Origin: CALVUJ01 sp045119835
GTDB lineage: Bacteria > Bacillota_I > Bacilli_A > RFN20 > DUOF01
Reading direction: 5' to 3'
Assembly (NCBI GenBank): GCA_045119835.1
Contig: JBGVED010000008.1
Location: forward strand, 1 to 6,741
DNA: 6,741 nucleotides
The first letter of the stretch is position 1. The number at the start of each line of letters is the position of its first letter. This document shows positions 1 through 5,248 of this stretch, piece after piece. A model generated the notes under the pieces. The model did not search any database and was not told where the DNA came from. It saw nothing but the letters and a program-made list of their open reading frames with translations. A program made the position numbers and the translations under genes.

Positions 1-894
1 ATGAAACGGATTCTTCTAAACCAGGCAGTCATTCAGGCGGATGAAACCACAGTAGAAGTAACCAAAGACGGTCGAAAGGCCGGAAGCAAAAGTTACATGT
101 GGGTATACAGTACAGGAGAATATGATTCTTCCGGAAAACGCGTAGTCCTGTATGACTACAGAAAGACACGTGCCACAGAGCATCTGAAAGATTTTCTTGG
201 AGAGTATAGCGGCATATTGGTCTCTGATGGTTATCAGTCTTATCATACCCTTGAAAAAGAAAAGGATGATTTGACAGTTGCCGGTTGCTATGCCCATGCC
301 AGAAGGCATTTTGCAAATGCAGTAAAGGCAAGGAAACGGAGCATGACAGATTCCGAAATAAAGAAAACCGTTGCCTATCAAGCATTAAAGCAGATCGCAG
401 CCATTTACAAAATAGAAGCAGATTTAAAAGAGCTTTCTGCTGAAGAACGACTAGAACAAAGAAACCTCAGCGTAAAACCGTTGGTTGAGGCTTTTTTTGA
501 GTGGGTACGTGTAAAACAGGACCAAGTACCTGCACAATCCGAAACCGGTAAAGGTCTGAGTTATTGCCTAAATCAGGAAAAATATCTCAAAATTTTCCTA
601 ACAAATGGTAATGTACCAATAGATAATTCATCCTCCGAACGGAGCATAAGACCATTCTGTATTGGTCGCAAGAACTGGTTAATGATTGATACCATTGCCG
701 GTGCAGAAGCAAGTGCCATTGTCTACAGCATAGCTGAGACAGCCAAGGCAAACAACTTGAAACCATATGAATACTTCAAATATCTTTTGACAGAGATTCC
801 TAAATATCAGGATGAAAAGAGCCTTACTATTTTTGATGAATTCCTGCCATGGTCTGAATCACTGCCAAGTAATATCCGCAAGCCCAAGAAATAA
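1..894 (+). CDS. tnpC: IS66 family transposase (TnpC), C-terminal part
   Basis: This is the catalytic and C-terminal half of an IS66-type DDE transposase, which cuts and joins the ends of its own element. The acidic triad is visible: D14 in QADETTVEV, D76 in LVSDGYQSY and E213 in the motif DNSSSERSIRPF. Other family marks are GCYAHARRHF (residues 95-104), GRKNWL, and the IS66 C-terminal region with PYEYFKYLL and FLPW near the end. Full TnpC proteins are about 500 residues, with an N-terminal leucine-rich/zinc-finger region before the first Asp. The ATG at position 1 is therefore almost certainly internal, and the gene continues to the left of the window. The part seen has no frameshift or internal stop. 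It runs convergent to the agr operon. Confidence 0.93.
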   Translation: MKRILLNQAVIQADETTVEVTKDGRKAGSKSYMWVYSTGEYDSSGKRVVLYDYRKTRATEHLKDFLGEYSGILVSDGYQSYHTLEKEKDDLTVAGCYAHARRHFANAVKARKRSMTDSEIKKTVAYQALKQIAAIYKIEADLKELSAEERLEQRNLSVKPLVEAFFEWVRVKQDQVPAQSETGKGLSYCLNQEKYLKIFLTNGNVPIDNSSSERSIRPFCIGRKNWLMIDTIAGAEASAIVYSIAETAKANNLKPYEYFKYLLTEIPKYQDEKSLTIFDEFLPWSESLPSNIRKPKK

Positions 895-963
895 AATATT
901 TGACTAACTATATTATGACATAAAAAAAGCGTAAGCGGTAGAGCTGACTGGTTTACCGCTTAC
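1..963 (+). mobile_element. IS66-family insertion sequence, right-hand part
   Basis: The window opens inside an IS66-family element. What remains is the DDE-containing part of the transposase gene followed by about 70 bp of non-coding DNA. IS66 elements characteristically begin GTAAGC and end GCTTAC, and TACCGCTTAC at 954-963 fits a right terminal end; this is why 963 is chosen as the boundary. The left end and the upstream tnpA/tnpB genes lie outside the window, so the 8-bp target duplication expected next to 963 (it would be GCCAGGCG) cannot be verified. Base composition is more GC-rich than the agr and ABC genes to the right, consistent with separate ancestry. The exact right boundary is inferred. 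Confidence 0.7.
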
Positions 964-965
964 GC
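922..965 (-). terminator. Rho-independent terminator (minus strand), overlapping IS66 end
   Basis: A perfect 12-bp inverted repeat, GCGTAAGCGGTA at 929-940 and TACCGCTTACGC at 954-965, encloses a 13-nt loop. Read on the minus strand it is followed at once by seven T (922-928), a textbook intrinsic terminator for transcripts coming from agrB or leaking out of the IS. Read on the plus strand there is no T run. The right arm also carries the likely IS66 terminal sequence, so the same bases may serve as transposon end and terminator. Confidence 0.7.
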
Positions 966-975
966 CAGGCGCACC

Positions 976-1012
976 AAAAAATGCCGAACTCGATAATTAT
1001 TCGAGTTCGACA
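976..1012 (-). terminator. Rho-independent terminator of the agrD-agrB operon
   Basis: The 9-bp perfect stem CGAACTCGA (985-993) / TCGAGTTCG (1001-1009) has a 7-nt AT loop and extends by two more pairs past one mismatch. On the minus strand it is followed by CA and then six T (976-981). It begins 45 bp downstream of the agrB stop codon, so it is the natural end of the agr transcript. The plus-strand side continues into TTTATATTT, so weak bidirectional termination facing tnpC is possible. Confidence 0.82.
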
Positions 1013-1056
1013 TTTATATTTCCTAATGTTCTATTATATAAAACACAATATACATC

Positions 1057-1641
1057 TTATTCACTTGTCAAATATATATTTTTATTCTTATATTTTCCAA
1101 TCAGCATGGTTATGACTACCACTGTAAAGACTGTTGCCATCAAGAAAAGTTCACTATCACTCTTCAAAATAATACACAGCACTGCTATCAGCATATCCAT
1201 AAAAAGAAATCGTTTCAATTTTGTTTTAAAATATTGGTTTTCTTCCCTATCCACTTTTCTGTTTATATTTTCAACCGGATACAACATATAAACAAAAATT
1301 GTCAAAACAAATAATATCACAAATGAAACCCACATAGATATTTGAATATGTTTTACCACTATCAGTATTCCTGAGAATGTGATGCATGATAAAATCAAAC
1401 AGGAACAATATTTTTCTAAATGTAAACCTCCGGTATACGACCGTAGTGGTACAAAAATAACAAAAAATAATATTCCTTCAATAAACATATGTAAATGTAA
1501 TGTCATTATCAAGCAAAAAATTGCAAACAAACCCACTTCCATTGTTATTACAAATCCATATTCATACATACTCCTATCTTCTTCATTTACCATACCTTTA
1601 TGAATAACATAGTCTGTTAAAAATTTTGATGCCTTTTCCAT
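1057..1641 (-). CDS. agrB: AgrB-type accessory gene regulator membrane protease
   Basis: AgrB is a membrane cysteine endopeptidase that cuts the C-terminal tail off the AgrD precursor and forms the thiolactone ring of the autoinducing peptide. The 194-residue length fits the family (about 190-210). The signature segment PLRSYTGGLHLEKYCSC (residues 65-81) contains the catalytic His74 and a cysteine seven residues on, Cys81, the same H-to-C spacing as S. aureus AgrB His77/Cys84. Cys79 is an extra nearby cysteine. PVENINRKVDREE (122-134) matches the family's conserved PVE-N motif. Hydrophobic segments at about 32-64, 82-98, 103-121, 146-160 and 164-182 indicate a polytopic protein. The start ATG lies two bases after the agrD stop and has no clear ribosome binding site, so translation is probably coupled to agrD. 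Confidence 0.95.
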   Translation of the reverse strand: MEKASKFLTDYVIHKGMVNEEDRSMYEYGFVITMEVGLFAIFCLIMTLHLHMFIEGILFFVIFVPLRSYTGGLHLEKYCSCLILSCITFSGILIVVKHIQISMWVSFVILFVLTIFVYMLYPVENINRKVDREENQYFKTKLKRFLFMDMLIAVLCIILKSDSELFLMATVFTVVVITMLIGKYKNKNIYLTSE

Positions 1642-1643
1642 AA

Positions 1644-1790
1644 TTAGAACTTACGAAATTTTTTTAATGTTTCCGGCTGTTTAGGCTGATGATAAATAAT
1701 CATACATCTACTATTTGCTGCTACAGAAAGCATATTATTAGTAACTGCTGTTAATGCCTTTGCCACAATCTTTTTTTCTTTGTTTTTCAC
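1644..1790 (-). CDS. agrD: AgrD-type cyclic lactone autoinducer precursor peptide
   Basis: This is a 48-residue quorum-sensing pre-peptide, missed by ATG-only gene finding because it starts with GTG. Evidence for the start is a near-perfect ribosome binding site, AGAAGGAGGT (1797-1806), six bases before GTG. Layout: a basic amphipathic leader KNKEKKIVAKALTAVTNNML (2-21), which in this family anchors the precursor to the membrane; a core region SVAANSRCMIIY (22-33); and a tail HQPKQPETLKKFRKF (34-48) with the conserved P-x-x-P-E-x-L pattern of clostridial AgrD tails. By analogy the thiolactone ring would join Cys29 to the carbonyl of Tyr33, giving a five-residue ring CMIIY with an exocyclic N-terminal tail of unknown length. 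AgrB lies directly downstream and the kinase directly upstream. Ring and tail boundaries are inferred. Confidence 0.93.
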   Translation of the reverse strand: MKNKEKKIVAKALTAVTNNMLSVAANSRCMIIYHQPKQPETLKKFRKF

Positions 1791-1796
1791 GGTGAT

Positions 1797-1806
1797 ACCT
1801 CCTTCT
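1797..1806 (-). promoter_or_regulatory. Strong ribosome binding site of agrD
   Basis: The minus strand reads AGAAGGAGGT, a nearly full match to the anti-Shine-Dalgarno sequence, six bases before the GTG codon at 1788-1790. It decides the agrD start, and it contrasts with the missing site in front of agrB, suggesting that agrD is translated more strongly than agrB. Confidence 0.85.
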
Positions 1807-1822
1807 ATTAATCTTTAAAGTA

Positions 1823-1828
1823 AGTATA
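1823..1828 (-). promoter_or_regulatory. Candidate -10 box of the agrD-agrB promoter
   Basis: TATACT on the minus strand (5/6 to TATAAT) lies 32 bp before agrD. The hexamer 17 bp upstream is GGTAAA, a poor -35 box that abuts the downstream LytTR-type repeat. A TTGACA (1856-1861) overlaps that repeat, but 27 bp from TATACT is too far for a normal promoter. A weak -35 next to an activator site suggests that the promoter depends on the response regulator. Confidence 0.5.
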
Positions 1829-1849
1829 CACCCATAAAATCAATTTTTA

Positions 1850-1879
1850 CCTTACTGTCAAAAATACGCAGTTTCCTGT
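1850..1879 (-). promoter_or_regulatory. Tandem LytTR (AgrA-type) binding site upstream of agrD
   Basis: The minus strand carries ACAGGAAAC (1871-1879) and ACAGTAAGG (1850-1858), two direct repeats separated by exactly 12 bp, i.e. 21 bp start to start. This is the known geometry of AgrA sites (9-bp repeats close to ACAGTTAAG, 12-bp spacer), two helical turns apart for two LytTR domains. ACAGTAAGG matches ACAGTTAGG in 8 of 9 positions; the upstream repeat is weaker. The upstream repeat touches the kinase stop codon. A LytTR regulator is encoded two genes upstream, making it the obvious ligand. Confidence 0.72.
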
Positions 1880-3159
1880 CAAAATTCCCCGAAATTTAAT
1901 ATTACTGTTAAAGAAAATATACCATTCTCAGTATCTATAATGACTTCTCCCTGATATTCTTCAGCAATTCTCATTATTGATTTCAAACCATATCCATGTC
2001 TATGTTTTTCATGTTTAGTAGATATAATTCTTTCATCTCTATCTTTCTTTATTTCATGCTCATATGGATTCTTTATCACCATAATCCATGCTTCTTTTTT
2101 CACTCCCATGGAAATCTCAATTATTTTTTGTTTTCTTTTACATATTTTTACAGCTTCAATTGCATTGTCTATTGCATTTCCAAGAACAACCCCAATATCA
2201 CACTGTTCTATAGGTAACTTATCCGGTATAAATATTTTTAACCCAAAATCTATCCCATACTCACTTGCAACAGCATATTTGAAATTAATAATTGCATCAA
2301 CTGTACTATTACCACTATTACAAATAATTTCTACATTATGACAAGTATTAATAATTTTATTCAAGTGATCAATAACAGAAGTCTTATCATCCCTCTCAAT
2401 TCCTTCTTTCAAAACAATAAGCTCATTAATTAAATTATGCTTTTCTTCATGAAATTCCTCCATCATTTTCTTTTGCTCTACAGTATTTCCCGCAATAATT
2501 TCAAGTTGTTGTGCATATACTGTTTTTTCTTTTTCATACATAAAAAGCTCATTCATCTTTATATACAATTCAAAAATCACTACATTAAATATAAGCAATA
2601 TACTTATAATAAGAATTGCCGATATTTTATCACTTCTGGAATAAAACTCACTTATTGCTATATAAATACTTCCAACGGGTACGAGCAATAAATATAAATA
2701 AAAATTATTAGGAATAAATTCCCCACGCCTTTTGCTCCAACACACAGACATAACATAAACACAAATTATCATAAATATCTTAGAAATAACTATCCCCAGT
2801 AGGTTGAGATTTTCTTGTTGCATTTGTAAATTACTCAGCATAAAGAAAACAAAAAACTCTAATAATGACCATACGGCACAAAATATAACAACTAAAAAAT
2901 ATTTTTGCTTCCCTCTGCAATTATATCCACATATTGCAATTCCCAAAATTAAAATAACATTTATAATCGTTATGCCAATATTTACATCTCCACTATTATA
3001 TTGGAAAAACATCTGAAAAATACAGAATATTATCCACATTATAGTAGTCCAAATAGACTTTTTACTTTTTTCAAAAAAACTTTCCCAAAACCGTTTCACG
3101 ATCCATACTGTTGCTATAGTAATCGCAATGTTTAATATGTAATTTCCCAAATTATGCAT
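1879..3159 (-). CDS. AgrC-like GHKL sensor histidine kinase
   Basis: A 426-residue membrane sensor kinase of the HPK10/AgrC type, expected to bind the processed AgrD peptide outside the cell and phosphorylate the adjacent LytTR regulator. Residues 1-200 form about six or seven hydrophobic membrane segments with no separate extracellular domain, as in AgrC. A coiled linker (about 203-235) leads to the phosphoacceptor helix, EFHEEKHNLINEL (235-247), with His241. The residue after His is Asn, whereas most AgrC-like kinases have Asp (HDxxN). The GHKL ATPase domain spans about 315-426: N-box LGNAIDNAIEA (326-336), then IKNP (362-365), and a glycine box HGYGLKSI (388-395). A strong ribosome binding site, GGGAGGTG, precedes the ATG, which overlaps the regulator gene by 8 bp. 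The stop codon touches the LytTR site of agrD. Confidence 0.93.
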   Translation of the reverse strand: MHNLGNYILNIAITIATVWIVKRFWESFFEKSKKSIWTTIMWIIFCIFQMFFQYNSGDVNIGITIINVILILGIAICGYNCRGKQKYFLVVIFCAVWSLLEFFVFFMLSNLQMQQENLNLLGIVISKIFMIICVYVMSVCWSKRRGEFIPNNFYLYLLLVPVGSIYIAISEFYSRSDKISAILIISILLIFNVVIFELYIKMNELFMYEKEKTVYAQQLEIIAGNTVEQKKMMEEFHEEKHNLINELIVLKEGIERDDKTSVIDHLNKIINTCHNVEIICNSGNSTVDAIINFKYAVASEYGIDFGLKIFIPDKLPIEQCDIGVVLGNAIDNAIEAVKICKRKQKIIEISMGVKKEAWIMVIKNPYEHEIKKDRDERIISTKHEKHRHGYGLKSIMRIAEEYQGEVIIDTENGIFSLTVILNFGEF

Positions 3160-3880
3160 CTACTTCACCTCCCAGCAACTTTCCATACTGCTTCCCAAAA
3201 TTCTTTCTTCTGTCTTCGCTTATAGGTAATTTAGTTCCATTTGTCAATGTTACTATCGTCTTTGAGCGTGAACGTATATGGTGATAATTTACAAGATATG
3301 ACTGATGAATTCTAAGAAAAGGTATTTTTCCAGTTTTGAGTTTTTCTTCCACTTCCAACAATTTTCCATTAAAGTTCTCCTCACCACCATCTTTGGTATG
3401 TACAACAATTTTTCTAGCACTGCTTTCAAAATATGTTATATCAATACAGGGAATTTTATATTCTGCATTCTTATATTGAAACGAAAAATAAAATCTTTGA
3501 TTGCAAATTTTACGATTTGCATCTAAAAATATTTTTTCAAAGTTGGAGTAGTCTATAGGTTTCTTGATAAACGCAAAAACATCTAATCCGAATAGCTCCA
3601 TCATATATTTGTCATAGCTGGAAACATAAATCAATAATACATTTTCATCCATTTTTCTAATATTTTTAGCCGCTGTTATTCCATCTCCATTATTCATCTG
3701 AATATCTAAATAAATTAAATCATATTTCGTTCCATCTTTTACTTCTTTTTCTAAGCGTTGCCCACTATAAAAGACATCCAGATCAACTGGAATATCTTCC
3801 TTAGCGCAGATTTCATGAATAATATTATCTATTTGACTTGTTATAATTTCTTCGTCATCACAGATTGCTATCTTTATCAT
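3152..3880 (-). CDS. AgrA-like response regulator, REC plus LytTR DNA-binding domain
   Basis: A 242-residue cytoplasmic transcription regulator, close in length to S. aureus AgrA (238). The receiver domain (about 1-122) has the acidic pocket D8/D9, phosphoacceptor Asp59 in YDLIYLDIQM, the Ser87/Ser88 switch position and Lys107 in FIKKP. The LytTR domain (about 135-238) includes the family motif FLRIHQSYLVNYHHI, then a basic strand region RSRSKTIVTLTNGTKLPIS. LytTR proteins bind paired ACAGTTAAG-like repeats, and such a pair lies directly before agrD. The start ATG has the ribosome binding site AAAGGGG six bases upstream. Its 3' end overlaps the kinase gene by 8 bp, typical of translational coupling of a cognate pair. 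The 63-bp gap to the ribbon-helix-helix gene upstream contains no obvious terminator, so the two may share a transcript. Confidence 0.95.
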   Translation of the reverse strand: MIKIAICDDEEIITSQIDNIIHEICAKEDIPVDLDVFYSGQRLEKEVKDGTKYDLIYLDIQMNNGDGITAAKNIRKMDENVLLIYVSSYDKYMMELFGLDVFAFIKKPIDYSNFEKIFLDANRKICNQRFYFSFQYKNAEYKIPCIDITYFESSARKIVVHTKDGGEENFNGKLLEVEEKLKTGKIPFLRIHQSYLVNYHHIRSRSKTIVTLTNGTKLPISEDRRKNFGKQYGKLLGGEVDA

Positions 3881-3943
3881 TTTGTTCCCCTTTCAAAAGA
3901 TTGTTGTATATTCCCCATTTGCATTTTATCTTTAGTCTACTCC

Positions 3944-4159
3944 CTATTTTTCTATTACACAATGTCCAATTGCATATTCTAAAAACATTCCAATTAACTC
4001 ATTTCTACTTCTGCCTGTTTTCGTAGATATAGCATCAATCTGAACAACAAGTTCTTCTTTCACTCTTATTGAAAATACTTTGTATCCATCTTCCCCTTTC
4101 GGCTTCTTCGGTTTTATAACTAAATTGTCATTACTCATATTGCACGTCCATTTAATCAT
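3944..4159 (-). CDS. Small ribbon-helix-helix (Arc/CopG-type) DNA-binding protein
   Basis: A 71-residue protein with a basic N-terminal arm (KPKKPKGEDG, about 17-26) and then a ribbon-helix-helix fold: strand YKVFSIRV, helix A KEELVVQIDAIS, the turn TGRS, and helix B RNELIGMFLEYAIGH. Such dimers bind short repeats and often repress their own gene. Similar small Arc-like proteins are frequent in clostridial mobile elements (family knowledge). The first ATG (4159) is preferred because a modest ribosome binding site (AGTGAG) lies eight bases before it; a second ATG at 4138 (MSNDNL) is a possible alternative. The gene starts inside a 9-bp inverted repeat and follows a row of ATGTTA repeats, both possible self-binding sites. 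It lies just upstream of the response regulator; whether it controls the agr genes is inference. Confidence 0.82.
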   Translation of the reverse strand: MIKWTCNMSNDNLVIKPKKPKGEDGYKVFSIRVKEELVVQIDAISTKTGRSRNELIGMFLEYAIGHCVIEK

Positions 4160-4185
4160 ATATTATGCTCACTTTCTGATTAAAT
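4150..4185. repeat. 9-bp inverted repeat spanning the start of the RHH gene
   Basis: ATTTAATCA (4150-4158) and TGATTAAAT (4177-4185) are perfect inverted copies around an 18-nt centre. In the mRNA the 3' arm covers two bases of the start codon and the loop holds the ribosome binding site. It could be an operator for the encoded ribbon-helix-helix dimer or an RNA hairpin that tunes its translation. Confidence 0.6.
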
Positions 4186-4218
4186 ATATGTTATGCAATA
4201 TGTTATAATTTTATGTTA
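4186..4218. repeat. Short direct repeats (ATGTTA) upstream of the RHH gene
   Basis: ATATGTTAT occurs at 4186-4194 and 4198-4206, and the core ATGTTA again at 4213-4218, giving starts 12 and 13 bp apart. Closely phased short repeats upstream of a ribbon-helix-helix gene resemble operators of CopG/ParG/omega-type proteins. The region is very AT-rich, so chance repetition cannot be excluded. Confidence 0.4.
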
Positions 4219-4360
4219 CAACAAAATACATAAAAATTTACTTCATTCTAATATCGAAAATTTTCTAAAACATTCATATTAATAATCTCATTTCAAAAGG
4301 AAAAATTTCAGAGTATCGAATCTCTTACTAACAAATGCCACCTAAACAACAAATAAACAC

Positions 4361-4400
4361 AAAAAAGACCAGACTCAGATAAATGAACTGATGTCCAATC
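4361..4400 (-). terminator. Rho-independent terminator after the ABC operon
   Basis: In minus-strand RNA, GAUUGGACAUCAG pairs with CUGAGUCUGGUC over 12 bp, three of them G-U, with one bulged A and a 9-nt loop. Six U follow (4361-4366). The G-U pairs become mismatches on the plus strand, so the structure works only in the minus direction. It ends the ABC ATPase/permease transcript about 160 bp past the permease stop, or ends a short RNA starting near 4444. Confidence 0.75.
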
Positions 4401-4444
4401 TTTTTATAATTATTATGATATTGGTTTATACAACTAAATAGCAT
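4361..4444 (-). ncRNA. Possible short non-coding RNA between promoter candidate and terminator
   Basis: If the candidate promoter at 4451-4479 is active, its transcript would run from about 4444 to the U tract at 4361. This would give an RNA of about 84 nt with an AU-rich single-stranded 5' half and the terminator hairpin at the 3' end, the usual layout of bacterial trans-acting small RNAs. It contains no reading frame with a plausible ribosome binding site. The 5' end is guessed from promoter spacing, and no known RNA family was recognised. Confidence 0.22.
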
Positions 4445-4450
4445 CTATAA

Positions 4451-4479
4451 AATTTACAACACTAAATCTCCACTGTCAA
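4451..4479 (-). promoter_or_regulatory. Candidate promoter in the ABC-RHH intergenic region
   Basis: A perfect TTGACA (4474-4479) is followed after 17 bp by TAAATT (4451-4456, 4/6 to TATAAT) on the minus strand. The -35 box lies inside TTTTTGACAGT, an 11-base string that also occurs at the downstream LytTR repeat of agrD. It would start transcription near 4444, just before the terminator at 4400-4361. Confidence 0.35.
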
Positions 4480-4561
4480 AAAATAATTCCTACTAGATTT
4501 CATTCTCTTCTTGTATAGGAATAACTACAATACTTTAACATATCTTTTTTAATATTTCAAG

Positions 4562-5248
4562 CTACAACTCCTGCTTTTCAAAAACCAAATATGATGCCAT
4601 ACCAGATATTATTATATAAACCAAACTAGCTATAGCAATTTTAACATATTGTTCATTTTGTCCATCTGCAACCATCTGTAAAAATTGTAAAGGAAATATT
4701 TTCACATAACTCAATGGAAGCATGGACAATATACTCATCAAAAGTATAAACGCAACATTAAATGCAATAGATTTAATTACACTTCGACCAATAGTCGCCA
4801 ACAAAAACATGCATGAGATTATTGAAGCATAAACAACAATATAAAGAAAACTTGTAAAAAAATTACTCCATTTTATATCATCCACAAATATAACGCACGG
4901 GAAAATACTTGCAACTCCCCCATGTAAAGCAACTACTACTATTCCAACTAATAAAAAAATAAAATACTTTGATAAAAAAATTTTAATTCTACTAATACCC
5001 ATTCCAACCAATATACGATAACTATTACTACTATAATCGCGATTTATCAACATAGTTGCTAAAACGGCAAAGTAAAGCATTATTACAGCAGATGCTCCCA
5101 CAAAAACCATAACTAATACTTCTTCAATACTAGCCACTCCCATTTGTGGTAACATTATACCTAAATAGAGTGCAACAGGAATTATTACCATAAGCAATAT
5201 AAACAGATTTTTAGAATGAAATAATTTATATATCTCAGCTTTTAACAA
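4562..5248 (-). CDS. ABC-2 type transporter permease, lantibiotic-immunity-like
   Basis: A 228-residue integral membrane protein, the permease partner of the ATPase encoded just upstream. It begins with the short cytoplasmic MLKAEIYKLFHSKNLF typical of ABC-2 permeases. Six hydrophobic segments follow at roughly 15-33, 42-67, 93-120, 130-152, 158-178 and 203-222. The start is TTG at 5246-5248, not ATG: AAGGAG (5259-5264) lies ten bases upstream, and the frame is closed by a TAA just before that site. The gene overlaps the ATPase stop by 7 bp, so translation is coupled. Its size fits LanE/LanG- or BcrB-type permeases. LanFEG systems have two permeases, but only one is visible here and nothing follows before the terminator, so it may work as a homodimer. 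The substrate is unknown; a peptide antibiotic is an inference. Confidence 0.87.
   Translation of the reverse strand: MLKAEIYKLFHSKNLFILLMVIIPVALYLGIMLPQMGVASIEEVLVMVFVGASAVIMLYFAVLATMLINRDYSSNSYRILVGMGISRIKIFLSKYFIFLLVGIVVVALHGGVASIFPCVIFVDDIKWSNFFTSFLYIVVYASIISCMFLLATIGRSVIKSIAFNVAFILLMSILSMLPLSYVKIFPLQFLQMVADGQNEQYVKIAIASLVYIIISGMASYLVFEKQEL

Larger units (their letters stand above)
4160..4561. other. Intergenic region between ABC permease and RHH gene
   Basis: This 402-bp stretch, about three-quarters AT, contains no convincing gene. The reading frames present are 13-16 codons long and lack a persuasive ribosome binding site or a known peptide signature. From right to left it holds a TTGACA/TAAATT promoter candidate, the terminator at 4361-4400, about 140 bp (4220-4360) in which I see nothing, and the repeats at 4150-4218. 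No confident promoter for the RHH/regulator/kinase transcript could be assigned, although one must lie between the terminator and 4159 if these genes are transcribed separately from the ABC genes. Confidence 0.7.

Noticed and set aside
16..385. Minus-strand open frames opposite the transposase gene
   Set aside because: They overlap a clear IS66 coding frame with its catalytic residues, and their translations show no recognisable protein features.
1106..1291. Plus-strand open frames inside the agrB, kinase, regulator and ABC genes
   Set aside because: They are shadows of well-supported minus-strand genes, have low-complexity AT-driven translations, and lack ribosome binding sites and family motifs.
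3881..3943. LytTR site or separate promoter before the response regulator gene
   Set aside because: No ACAGTTAAG-like pair is present, and no -35/-10 combination with acceptable spacing could be defended. Only the ribosome binding site is clear.
4462..4503. 13-codon minus-strand frame MKSSRNYFLTVEI with a purine-rich stretch before its ATG
   Set aside because: It is too short, overlaps the promoter candidate, and resembles no known peptide. Frames of this length are expected by chance here.
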